Below, piece by piece: positions 7,438-14,628 of a DNA stretch of 20,633 bases. The notes beneath the pieces are model-generated. The model was not told the origin of the DNA and ran no database searches. It saw only the letters and a program-made list of their open reading frames with translations. The translations under genes were made by a program, and so were the position numbers. How positions within the stretch are numbered: position 1 is the first letter of the stretch; each line of letters starts with the position of its first letter. The stretch is from JBCCRH01 sp039208045 (GTDB taxonomy: Bacteria; Bacteroidota; Bacteroidia; Chitinophagales; Saprospiraceae): the NCBI GenBank assembly GCA_039208045.1, contig JBCCRH010000050.1, positions 1 to 20,633 of the forward strand. Direction: 5' to 3'.

Positions 7438-7893
7438 TTATTTTCGATCTTCTTTCTCTAAAAAGGCCAAAATCTTATCGACCTGCTTATCGATATCTTT
7501 CACCTTTTGGATGGAGTAGATGAGGCTGCGTTTTTTGCCATCGGTTAATCGGTCAAATACTGTTTTGGCTGCTTCATCTTGCTCCAATAAAGCCGATAAG
7601 ACCTCCGGGATCGCGACGCCTAGCGGATTAGGATCTTCCCGAAGCGTATATTGAACAATATCCCCTTTTTCTTTTTGAAGTTGCTTTAGATAACGTCCAG
7701 CCACGATGATAAAGTAATCACCATCACCCATATGATTGAGGCCGCAACCATATTCTACTCTCTCATCTAAATTGACTAATAGCCTAGTGGCACGCTTTCG
7801 CGAAAAAGTCTCTACAGTAGCTGCTTTTACTCGCAAGTAAAAATAGCCCCCCTTCCGGGCCTCCAACTGGTCAATCGCTTGTTCAAATTGCAT
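7438..7893 (-). CDS. DUF1905 / YdeI-OmpD-associated family protein
   Basis: A 151-residue protein read from the ATG at 7893 (MQFEQAIDQL); an in-frame TTG at 7923 would add ten residues that do not look conserved. The N-terminal ~85 residues are beta-rich (GGYFYLRVKA, RATRLLVNLDERVEY, GDYFIIVAGRYLKQL), fitting DUF1905. The C-terminal part (IPEVLSALLEQDEAAKTVFD, then KRSLIYSIQKVKDIDKQVDK) matches the helical YdeI 'bacteriocin-protection' module, where a conserved 'FD.L...rr..l..I...K' pattern occurs. The family has been linked to resistance phenotypes in enteric bacteria, but its biochemical activity is not established. It sits between the Ntn hydrolase and the SAP protein in a co-directional cluster. 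Confidence 0.8.
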   Translation of the reverse strand: MQFEQAIDQLEARKGGYFYLRVKAATVETFSRKRATRLLVNLDERVEYGCGLNHMGDGDYFIIVAGRYLKQLQKEKGDIVQYTLREDPNPLGVAIPEVLSALLEQDEAAKTVFDRLTDGKKRSLIYSIQKVKDIDKQVDKILAFLEKEDRK

Positions 7894-7944
7894 CTTACAT
7901 GTAGCTTTTCTAACTAACTCCAAAGAGTGCGTTTTGTTGTAAGC

Positions 7945-8514
7945 TTACTCCAACTCTACTGTATGTACCTGCAATTTCCCACCCGAACCATCATCAAACG
8001 TCATTCCAGCACTCACCCCTGCAATAGCAATTTGCCGAGCCGTCATTTCATCCTGATTATACAGCGCATGCATCGCACCAAGCGCAAAATCACGGCCACT
8101 GCCGTACGCCCAATACTTATTAAAATGGTACACCTCACGAAGGGAGTGCACACCAAAGATGCCATGCTTATTAGCAATCACAATTTCGTATTGAGAAGAC
8201 TCTACTGGATCGTCCTCCTCTTCATTAGGATTGATGTAGTACTCCTCTTTAAGTTCTTTATGTAGCGCTGTAAAAAACCGAAATACAGCCATCCGGTTCG
8301 AAAAATCAGGTTCTTCGCGGGTCTCGATAAGGTCCAGAAAGATCATTTTCATCGCCACATCACCAACGATTCCGATGAGCGAATTTCCCCACTGCAAGAT
8401 TTTGCTGTCGCCAAATTTAAACGAACCATCCAATTTGGTGCTTCCGAAAGTAGTGAGCGACTCACTTACAATACAAATACTGCTATTTTTTTGCACTACG
8501 GCTATAGTAGACAT
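7945..8514 (-). CDS. Proteasome beta / HslV-like Ntn-hydrolase with N-terminal Ser
   Basis: A 189-residue protein of the proteasome-type Ntn-hydrolase fold. Starting at the ATG at 8514 it reads MSTIAVVQKNSSICIVSES, aligning with HslV (MTTIVSVRRNG...) and archaeal beta subunits. Counting from the residue after Met, Glu17 and a Lys in DSKILQW correspond to the E17/K33 pair of archaeal proteasomes. SLIGIVGDVA matches the 'IAGFAGG' strand, and YGSGRDFALGAMHALY matches the late GSG motif of HslV (AIGSGGPYAQAAARALL). The nucleophile position, normally Thr1, is Ser1 here. A longer in-frame start (8559) would add MLLFCFLCALKKAKK; I prefer 8514 because Met removal would expose the nucleophile directly. 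No HslU-type ATPase is nearby. It is 45 bp downstream of the DUF885 peptidase gene, so co-expression is likely. Confidence 0.8.
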   Translation of the reverse strand: MSTIAVVQKNSSICIVSESLTTFGSTKLDGSFKFGDSKILQWGNSLIGIVGDVAMKMIFLDLIETREEPDFSNRMAVFRFFTALHKELKEEYYINPNEEEDDPVESSQYEIVIANKHGIFGVHSLREVYHFNKYWAYGSGRDFALGAMHALYNQDEMTARQIAIAGVSAGMTFDDGSGGKLQVHTVELE

Positions 8515-8559
8515 TTTCTTTGCTTTTTTGAGAGCACAAAGAAAGCAAAAAAGTAGCAC

Positions 8560-9837
8560 TCAGTCCTGGAATAGCAATGGTATGCACTTTACAGGTATAC
8601 TGGCTTGCGCCAAAAGTGTAGTATGGAAGGCCTTTAGGTCAAAAGCAGCACCTAGGCGCTGCTCCTCTTGCGCTTTAGCGCGCATCATCGCGCGTTCTCC
8701 GACTTTGTAGGTGAGCACCTGCGCCGGCCACCGCCGCATACGCGCAATCTCCCGCCTACCAATATCATCCTGCCCTTCTATGTATTTTTGCCATTCTATT
8801 AGCGCTTCCTCATCCGTCCAACCATAGTAGTTAATTCCCACATCCAGAATCAAGCGCGTAGAGCGAATCAAATCCCATTCCCATTTACTACAGTAATGAA
8901 AAGGCGTAGAATACAGCCCCAGCTCTTGCCCCAGGTTCTCAATATATGCTGCCCAGCCCTCGCGAAATCCAGAGTAGCTAAACAATTCGCGATAAGCAGG
9001 CCGCTCAGCTAATGCCTCGTAATTAATCTGGAAGTGATGACCAGGATTCCCCTCATGCAAAAATAACCAATCGACCTGTCGTAGATCAAAAGGCGCCTCA
9101 AATAGATTGAAATAGAACGTATTATTGCTATAGAAACCAGGTACTTGCGCAAGAGCTGGATTCGTACCTTGTGCAATATTCACTTTTGGCAAATCAGCAA
9201 AGTCAGGGAAAGCAGCAAACAATAAGTCATCTACTTTTTTAGCACTTTGCTCAATAGCAGCAATTACTTTTGCTTTGTCCTTAGTGTAGAAAGCAGCAAC
9301 AGCATAGTCTTCATCAAAATTAGGTGTTTCCAATTTGATCTGTTCCATGGCAGCCTTCACCTTTGCTACCTCTGCTGCACCAAAAGCCATCATTTCGTCG
9401 GGGCTTACATCGGCTGAAGTCCACCACTGCATTAGAAAGATATACCATGCTTTTCCATTGGGCTGGTGAAAAATACCCTGATCCGTTACTGCTTTGCCAG
9501 TTGCTAAAAACCGTTGTGACAGGTCAATTCGTTGTAGATGTATCTGGCATTCATGCTGCAAGATGGCATAGTCTAAATACGCTAAATCAGTCAGCTGAGC
9601 CGTATCAATCTTCGCTAACTCTGTTCGTAAATCGTTAAAAAAATGATATTGCTTGTCCAACCGCTTTCGGCTCCCCAAATCATCTAGCAGGCTTTGATAA
9701 CTCAGCTGCAGCCGAGGCACATCCATTTTTTCATATTCCTCCTCCATTTTTTCTATATTCATCTGAAGAAGGTCTTCTGCTGTTTGGGCTTTCGCCAAAT
9801 AAGTTGATACGAGAAGAAGTAAGAGTAGTCGATACAT
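8560..9837 (-). CDS. DUF885-family zinc metallopeptidase, exported
   Basis: A 425-residue protein with a Sec signal peptide (MYRLLLLLLVSTYLAKA, cleavage probably before Gln18), so periplasmic or secreted. The diagnostic DUF885 zinc site is HEGNPGHHFQ (residues 261-270; His261, Glu262, His267/268), followed by GFREGWAAYIE with the third-ligand Glu293. Other family landmarks are VPGFYSNNTFYFN before the site and RSTRLILDVGINYYGWT after it. The usual family sequence is HEAYPGHH, so 'HEGNPGHH' is a mild variation that keeps all ligands. It is somewhat short for the family (often 550-600 residues), mainly because the N-terminal helical region is compact. First gene of a co-directional minus-strand run (DUF885, Ntn hydrolase, YdeI, SAP). 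The peptide substrate is unknown. Confidence 0.87.
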   Translation of the reverse strand: MYRLLLLLLVSTYLAKAQTAEDLLQMNIEKMEEEYEKMDVPRLQLSYQSLLDDLGSRKRLDKQYHFFNDLRTELAKIDTAQLTDLAYLDYAILQHECQIHLQRIDLSQRFLATGKAVTDQGIFHQPNGKAWYIFLMQWWTSADVSPDEMMAFGAAEVAKVKAAMEQIKLETPNFDEDYAVAAFYTKDKAKVIAAIEQSAKKVDDLLFAAFPDFADLPKVNIAQGTNPALAQVPGFYSNNTFYFNLFEAPFDLRQVDWLFLHEGNPGHHFQINYEALAERPAYRELFSYSGFREGWAAYIENLGQELGLYSTPFHYCSKWEWDLIRSTRLILDVGINYYGWTDEEALIEWQKYIEGQDDIGRREIARMRRWPAQVLTYKVGERAMMRAKAQEEQRLGAAFDLKAFHTTLLAQASIPVKCIPLLFQD

Positions 9838-10032
9838 AAGCAGAGTATTTTGGCTTGACCGTAAAGAACTGAAATAGCCAAAACTTGCAGGGGTGAAAAA
9901 TTGCTAGGTATACAACTTCTTTACCTTTATCCCAATAAATCCCCAACTGAGCAAAAAACGATTGGTATTTCCCCAGAAGAGTCCTAACTTACTGTAGTTC
10001 AATATTTACATTCAAAAAACATTTACATCATC

Positions 10033-10374
10033 ATGTCAAATGCTGGAGAGCCCTTAATAGAAGGCACCGACCCTAAAGTCGTCAGTATCATTTCTTACCT
10101 CACCATCGTCGGCTGGATCGTAGCCATGATCCTCAATAGACCTAAGAGCGAACTTGCTTCTTTTCATATCCGCCAATCACTAGGCATTCTCTTACTATTT
10201 ACTGCCTGTAGCATCATTGCCGTCGTCCCCTTCATCGGATGGCTCATTTGGGCCGCAGGCTCCCTGCTCGGCGTCCTCCTATGGGTGGTAGGCATGATCG
10301 GAGCTATCAAAGAAGAAACCGAGCCCGTCCCTATTTTAGGAGTGTATTTTCAAGACTGGTTTAAGGGAGTTTGA
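10033..10374 (+). CDS. Small DUF4870-type membrane protein
   Basis: A 113-residue protein with about three hydrophobic segments: VVSIISYLTIVGWIVAMIL (16-34), LGILLLFTACSIIAVVPFIG (50-69) and a third through AAGSLLGVLLWVVGMIGAI. The polar motif ELASFHIRQSLGI between the first two, with the His-x-Arg-Gln sequence, is characteristic of DUF4870 proteins. The ATG at 10033 is the natural start, with a short soluble N-terminus. The function of the family is not known. It is on the same strand as the ABC permeases, but separated from them by 200 bp of low-complexity DNA, so membership in the same operon is doubtful. Confidence 0.82.
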   Translation: MSNAGEPLIEGTDPKVVSIISYLTIVGWIVAMILNRPKSELASFHIRQSLGILLLFTACSIIAVVPFIGWLIWAAGSLLGVLLWVVGMIGAIKEETEPVPILGVYFQDWFKGV

Positions 10375-10476
10375 GGAGGGAGAAGGGAGAGAGGAAGGAC
10401 GAAGGACGGGGGTGGGGAGGACGGAGGACGAGGGAGAAGGACAGAGGAGAAATGGAGGACGGGGGATGGAGGAATG
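10375..10476. repeat. Purine-rich low-complexity tract (GGA/GAC-rich)
   Basis: About 100 bp of almost pure A/G with recurring GGAGGACG and GGACGGGGG units directly after the DUF4870 stop. The complementary composition (CCGTCCCCCGTCC) appears at 15690-15710, so the same type of unstable sequence occurs at two places in the window. An open frame here encodes only a biased Arg/Gly/Glu string and is not counted as a gene. Confidence 0.6.
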
Positions 10477-10511
10477 TCCCTGCCCACTGCCCACTGATTA
10501 CTGCCCACCGA

Positions 10512-10553
10512 CCACTGACCACTATCCACTATCCACTATCCACTATCCACTGA
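10512..10553. repeat. Heptamer tandem repeat before permease 1
   Basis: Six 7-bp units: CCACTGA, four copies of CCACTAT, and CCACTGA. Degenerate copies extend upstream (CCCACTGATTACTGCCCACCGA). It ends 21 bp before the ATG of the first permease. A repeat with the same register and similar units precedes the second permease (11881-11922). Short tandem repeats of this kind can change copy number and could alter leader length. Confidence 0.75.
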
Positions 10554-10574
10554 CTACTAAAAAACCCTTTCCTT

Positions 10575-11822
10575 ATGTTTGATCGCGACAAATGGCAAGA
10601 GATATTTGCAACTATTCAAAATAACAAGTGGCGTACGATTGCTACTGCGTTTGGGGTATTTTGGGGTATTCTGATGCTAGTGATGTTATTGGGTGCGGGC
10701 CAGGGCTTGCAAAATGGGGTGATGTCAGATATGATCTTGGATGCTACCAATAGTATCTGGTTTTTTACGGATCAGACCTCTTTGCCGCACAAGGGCATGG
10801 CACCAGGGCGGTATATTGAGTTTCATGAAGACGATCTGACTTATGTTCGGGAAAACGTGGAAGGCATCGAATACATGTCGCCGGAGAACTGGCTAGTAGG
10901 TAATTTCAATATTGTCCATAAGAACAAGTCAGGGCCGTTTATGGTATTGGGGGCAGGTGATGAGTATTTTAAGATTAAGATCTACCAAGACTATTTGGCG
11001 GGGCGAAAAATGAACCCCAATGATAATTTCGAGAATCGAAAAGTATGTGTCATTGGAGACCGGGTTTCGGCAGTGCTTTTTGAGCCAGGCGAAGACCCCA
11101 TTGGCAAAGAAATTTTGATCAAGGGAAGTGCCTTTAAGGTGTTGGGACTATTCCACGATGATGGCTGGGGCGGGCGCTTTTCAGAACGAATTTATATTCC
11201 ATTTACTACATTTCAGCGCACCTATAATCCAGAACGTAGTGTTCGCCTATTTGCAGTAACGACTAAGGAAGGAGTCTCTGGTAAGGATTTGGAGCAACGC
11301 GTGCTCACCAAACTCAAGGAGCGCCACCTGGTACACCCCGACGATAATCAAGCCTTCTGGACGCACAATCAGGAGGATAACTATAAGTCTGTCATGGGCC
11401 TATTTTTTGGTATCAAAACCTTTGTTTGGATTGTTGGTATCGGCACTTTGATCGCGGGTATTGTAGGGGTTAGCAACATTATGATGATCACCGTTCGCGA
11501 GCGAACGAAAGAAATTGGGGTGCGAAAGGCCCTTGGTGCTACCCCACAGTCGATTGTCAGCATGATTGTGCAAGAGTCTATTTTTATCACAGGCATTGCG
11601 GGTTATCTGGGCTTAGTAGCAGGTATAGGCCTGTTGTATAGTCTCAATCAAATTCTCAGCATTGCAGGAGCTGATATTGAATATTTTGATAATCCACAAG
11701 TGAACTTCTCCGTCGTTGTCTCTGCCGTTGTAGTACTGGTCATTGCAGGGGCCTTAGCTGGGCTCTTTCCCGCCATGCGGGCTGCCAAGATTATGCCAGT
11801 AGTGGCCTTGCGGGACGAGTAG
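10575..11822 (+). CDS. MacB/FtsX-type ABC transporter permease 1
   Basis: A 415-residue integral membrane permease. One N-terminal transmembrane helix (about residues 18-40, IATAFGVFWGILMLVMLLGA) is followed by a large MacB-type periplasmic domain (about 41-280). Three further helices complete the FtsX domain: FVWIVGIGTLIAGIVGVSNIM, SIFITGIAGYLGLVAGIGLLY and VVVSAVVVLVIAGALAGLFP. The segment MMITVRERTKEIGVRKALGATP is the conserved cytoplasmic coupling loop of this family. Such permeases pair with an ATPase (MacB/LolD-like) to drive mechanotransmission-type efflux or lipoprotein movement, but no ATPase or HlyD-type adaptor is in the window. The start MFDRDKWQEIF and the leader before it are shared with the next gene, which is a clear tandem paralogue. 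Confidence 0.9.
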   Translation: MFDRDKWQEIFATIQNNKWRTIATAFGVFWGILMLVMLLGAGQGLQNGVMSDMILDATNSIWFFTDQTSLPHKGMAPGRYIEFHEDDLTYVRENVEGIEYMSPENWLVGNFNIVHKNKSGPFMVLGAGDEYFKIKIYQDYLAGRKMNPNDNFENRKVCVIGDRVSAVLFEPGEDPIGKEILIKGSAFKVLGLFHDDGWGGRFSERIYIPFTTFQRTYNPERSVRLFAVTTKEGVSGKDLEQRVLTKLKERHLVHPDDNQAFWTHNQEDNYKSVMGLFFGIKTFVWIVGIGTLIAGIVGVSNIMMITVRERTKEIGVRKALGATPQSIVSMIVQESIFITGIAGYLGLVAGIGLLYSLNQILSIAGADIEYFDNPQVNFSVVVSAVVVLVIAGALAGLFPAMRAAKIMPVVALRDE

Positions 11823-11880
11823 GGAATAGTTTGAGAGTTTAGGAATTTAGGAGTTTGAGAGTGACTACTGACAACTAATT

Positions 11881-11922
11881 ACTGACCACTGACGACTGAC
11901 CACCGACTACTAACTACTGACT
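11881..11922. repeat. Heptamer tandem repeat before permease 2
   Basis: Six units of 7 bp: ACTGACC, ACTGACG, ACTGACC, ACCGACT, ACTAACT, ACTGACT. It ends 19 bp before the ATG at 11942. Register, unit length and position match the repeat before permease 1. The next 14 bases AAAACCCTTTCCTT (11928-11941) are identical to 10561-10574, directly before each start codon. Confidence 0.75.
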
Positions 11923-11941
11923 ACTTCAAAACCCTTTCCTT

Positions 11942-13192
11942 ATGTTTGATTACGACAAGTGGCAAGAAATTTACCAAAGTATCAAAAAGCACAAACTGCG
12001 TGCCCTCCTCACGGCCTTCGGTGTGTTTTGGGGTATTTTCATGTTAGTGATCCTGCTAGGTGCCGGGAAAGGGCTCGAAAACGGAGCAAAGCGAGGTTTT
12101 GATATTAATAAAAATACGGTCTTTCTATGGACGCAGCGGACAAGTATACCCTATAAAGGTCTACAGCCGGGGCGCTATATCCAACTGCGCAATGAAGATA
12201 TTGCAGCGCTAAAGTCTGGCATTCCAGAGATGGCAGCCATCGCCCCCCGCACCCCTCTGAATGGCGATTTCTCTATCGAATATGGCGATCGATCTGCTAA
12301 TTTTGGGGTGTATGGCGATTATCCTGCCTTTACCCTAGTCAACCCCATCTGGGTGACCAATGGCCGCTTCGTCAACGATCGAGATATTGAGCAAGCCCGA
12401 AAGGTGGCGGTGATTGGAAAACGGGTGCAAGAAGTGCTATTTCCAGAAGGAATGGATCCTTTAGGAGAGTATATCAAAATCAAGGGGATTTCTTTCAAGG
12501 TAGTGGGGGTATTCGATACCAAATCAAAAGGAGAAGATGCAAGAGATGAATTACAAACAATTTATTTGCCCAATACAGCGCTCCAACGCGCCTTCAACCG
12601 AGCAAATCAAGTGGGCTGGTTTGCATTACTCCCCAAAGAGGGAATTCCGGCACGAGTGGTAGAAGATAAAGCTAAGGCACTCCTCGCACAGCGCCATTCC
12701 GTGGCCCCCAACGATCAACGCGCTTTCGGCTCTGCCAATGTAGAAGAAGAATACCAGAAGATGCAGACTATTTTTACAGGTATTAGTGGTTTTAGCTGGT
12801 TGGTTGCCATCGGAACGATTATCGCAGGGGTAGTGGGAGTGGGTAATATTATGATGATTATTGTGCGGGAGCGCACCCGAGAAATTGGCATCCGCAAATC
12901 ATTAGGAGCTACTCCTTGGTCGATTATTAGCATGATTTTGCGGGAGGCGATTGTACTTACTAGCGTAGCAGGCTATGCAGGGCTTGCCCTAGGCTGTGGC
13001 TTAATTGCCTTCATACAATATGCCATCGATAATTTTGGTTTGGATAGTGATTTTTTCTACAATCCACAGCTCAATTTTATGACGGCCGTATGGGCCTTGA
13101 TCGTGCTGTTGGTTTCTGGCACCTTAGCTGGCCTAATTCCAGGCATACGAGCTGCTATGATTAATCCGGTTTTAGCACTCAGGGATCAATAA
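11942..13192 (+). CDS. MacB/FtsX-type ABC transporter permease 2
   Basis: A 416-residue paralogue of the preceding gene with the same plan: N-terminal helix (LLTAFGVFWGIFMLVILLGAG), MacB-like periplasmic domain, the loop MMIIVRERTREIGIRKSLGATP, and three C-terminal helices ending in LIVLLVSGTLAGLIPGIRAA. The first residues (MFDYDKWQEIYQSIKKHKLR) correspond closely to permease 1 (MFDRDKWQEIFATIQNNKWR). The periplasmic domains differ more than the membrane parts, suggesting a heterodimeric permease made of two non-identical halves, though homodimers are possible. The 3' end overlaps the convergent BNR gene by 7 bp (13186-13192). No ATPase gene is adjacent. Confidence 0.9.
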   Translation: MFDYDKWQEIYQSIKKHKLRALLTAFGVFWGIFMLVILLGAGKGLENGAKRGFDINKNTVFLWTQRTSIPYKGLQPGRYIQLRNEDIAALKSGIPEMAAIAPRTPLNGDFSIEYGDRSANFGVYGDYPAFTLVNPIWVTNGRFVNDRDIEQARKVAVIGKRVQEVLFPEGMDPLGEYIKIKGISFKVVGVFDTKSKGEDARDELQTIYLPNTALQRAFNRANQVGWFALLPKEGIPARVVEDKAKALLAQRHSVAPNDQRAFGSANVEEEYQKMQTIFTGISGFSWLVAIGTIIAGVVGVGNIMMIIVRERTREIGIRKSLGATPWSIISMILREAIVLTSVAGYAGLALGCGLIAFIQYAIDNFGLDSDFFYNPQLNFMTAVWALIVLLVSGTLAGLIPGIRAAMINPVLALRDQ

Positions 13193-14283
13193 CTCGGCTC
13201 AGTCGCAGCTACTACTTCTACCCGCGCTAGATGGTTACTGAGTGTTTGCCAATGCTCTCCTCCATTTTCCGAAAGGTAGAGATTACCAGTAGTCGTACCA
13301 AAGAGCAGCACCTTCCCTCGTTTAACCAGGCTATGCCGAAAGACAATATCGAAGCAAAACTCCTGGGGTAAACCCGAAGAAAAGCGTTGCCAGCTTTTGC
13401 CCCCATCCGTAGTCTGGCATACACTCAGCGCCAAGTTTGGAGCTACCCGCTTGGTATCATCTGTAACGGGAATAACCCATGCAATATTAGGGTCGTTAGG
13501 CTCAATAGCTAGCGCAAACCCATAGTCTGGAAAGTCATTTTCACCAGAAATATTTTCCCAGTACGCCCCACCATTCGTTGACCGAAAAATACCACAGTGA
13601 TTTTGCTGCCAAAGCACTTCCGGCTGAGCACGACAGGCTAATAACAGGTGAGGATCATGCCCAATTTCCACATGTGGATTGGGTAGATAAGCTGCTATCA
13701 AGCCCTTATTTTTAGGTGCCCAAGTTTTTCCTCCATCCCAAGTTTCAAATACCCCAGCACAACTGATCGCAATATAGAAGTGCGCACTATCGCGCGGATC
13801 GACTACAATAGAGTGGATAAAAGGATGATCTCTTCCCGCCCCGAACCACTGGTGCTCCCGTGATGGATGATTCCATAGACTCTCCAGGAGCTGAAAGCTA
13901 TCTCCTCCGTCCTCACTCACAAACAGTCCTCCTGGCTCCGTGCCTACATAAAGCACTTTCGGGCGATCCACGCCCCCGTGCGCCATCGACCAAATCTTGC
14001 GCAAAGTAGCCGGACGACCTGACTTCAGGCGCGCATGTTGTGGGTAAGTAGGCACCGATACCGCTTCCCACGAAGCCCCTCTATCGTTAGACCGATGCAA
14101 TTTCTGTCCCCAATGCCGATGCGCCAAAGCTGCCCACCATGTCCCGGAACGTTCGTCTACAAACACGTATGAAACTGGAAACCCCACAAAGTGGCAAGTC
14201 GTAATTTGCCATTTGCCGCCAAGGCAGTTCACCTCCACCAGTCCCTTACTCGTTCCTATCAAAAAAGTTGAATATCGTTCCAA
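13186..14283 (-). CDS. BNR/Asp-box repeat beta-propeller protein (sialidase-like fold)
   Basis: A 365-residue protein with six Asp-box-type motifs: SNDRGASW, SEDGGDSF, TWDGGKTW, STNGGAYW, TTDGGKSW and SENGGEHW. This is the beta-propeller of BNR/sortilin-like 'sialidase' proteins. The N-terminus FLIGTSKGLVEV is the usual first strand of the 'glycosyl hydrolase, BNR repeat' group. The catalytic Arg triad of true sialidases is not evident, so enzymatic sialidase activity is not supported. No ATG suits the N-terminus; the likely start is TTG at 14283 (or TTG at 14262). It lies 11 bp downstream of the ThiS/MoaD-like gene, an arrangement I recall for this BNR group elsewhere. No export signal is seen, so it is probably cytoplasmic. 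Confidence 0.83.
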   Translation of the reverse strand: MERYSTFLIGTSKGLVEVNCLGGKWQITTCHFVGFPVSYVFVDERSGTWWAALAHRHWGQKLHRSNDRGASWEAVSVPTYPQHARLKSGRPATLRKIWSMAHGGVDRPKVLYVGTEPGGLFVSEDGGDSFQLLESLWNHPSREHQWFGAGRDHPFIHSIVVDPRDSAHFYIAISCAGVFETWDGGKTWAPKNKGLIAAYLPNPHVEIGHDPHLLLACRAQPEVLWQQNHCGIFRSTNGGAYWENISGENDFPDYGFALAIEPNDPNIAWVIPVTDDTKRVAPNLALSVCQTTDGGKSWQRFSSGLPQEFCFDIVFRHSLVKRGKVLLFGTTTGNLYLSENGGEHWQTLSNHLARVEVVAATEPSY

Positions 14284-14294
14284 GGATGAAAATT

Positions 14295-14567
14295 TTATCC
14301 CCCAGAAAGGGCCTGAAAGATGAGCACTTGATCGTGTACAGAGATGGTATCCGACAGTCGCACTCTATCCTTAATCAGTTCGTCACCAATATAGATATTA
14401 ACATGTTTTCGCATTGCCCCCCGCTCATCAACCAGATAGCCTTTAATACCGGGATGAGTCAATTCCAATTCTCCCAATAATTCCCAGATAGTCCCCGCTT
14501 TACTATCTATTGTAGCCAAGCCAGGAAAAAACTGCTTTAACGCCTCCGTAAAACTTACCTTAGCCAT
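14295..14567 (-). CDS. ThiS/MoaD-like ubiquitin-fold sulfur-carrier protein
   Basis: A 90-residue protein ending in Ala-Leu-Ser-Gly-Gly, the C-terminal Gly-Gly required for adenylation and thiocarboxylation in MoaD/ThiS sulfur carriers. The body fits a beta-grasp fold: a first hydrophobic strand, TIWELLGELELTHPGIKGYL as the helix, then RKHVNIYIGDELIKD and VHDQVLIFQALSGG. It differs from molybdopterin MoaD in context: no moaE, moeB or thiazole genes are nearby. It forms a probable two-gene operon with the BNR protein (gap 11 bp). The sulfur or conjugation target is unknown. It is transcribed divergently from the lipoprotein at 14629, with only 61 bp between starts. Confidence 0.87.
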   Translation of the reverse strand: MAKVSFTEALKQFFPGLATIDSKAGTIWELLGELELTHPGIKGYLVDERGAMRKHVNIYIGDELIKDRVRLSDTISVHDQVLIFQALSGG

Positions 14568-14628
14568 TTTTAAGTATCTTGCTCATTCTAAATAAATCAT
14601 TTGCGCATCACTAAACTAAACATTAATC

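Noticed and set aside
7927..8265. 112-residue open frame on the + strand
   Set aside because: It lies antisense to the Ntn-hydrolase gene, which has clear family motifs; the + frame has no recognisable features.
10371..10553. Small Arg/Gly/Glu-rich open frame after the DUF4870 gene
   Set aside because: It is entirely low-complexity purine tract and heptamer repeat, without start context or domain-like sequence.
13186..14283. Active sialidase
   Set aside because: Asp boxes show the fold only; no convincing catalytic Arg triad, Tyr/Glu pair or export signal was seen.
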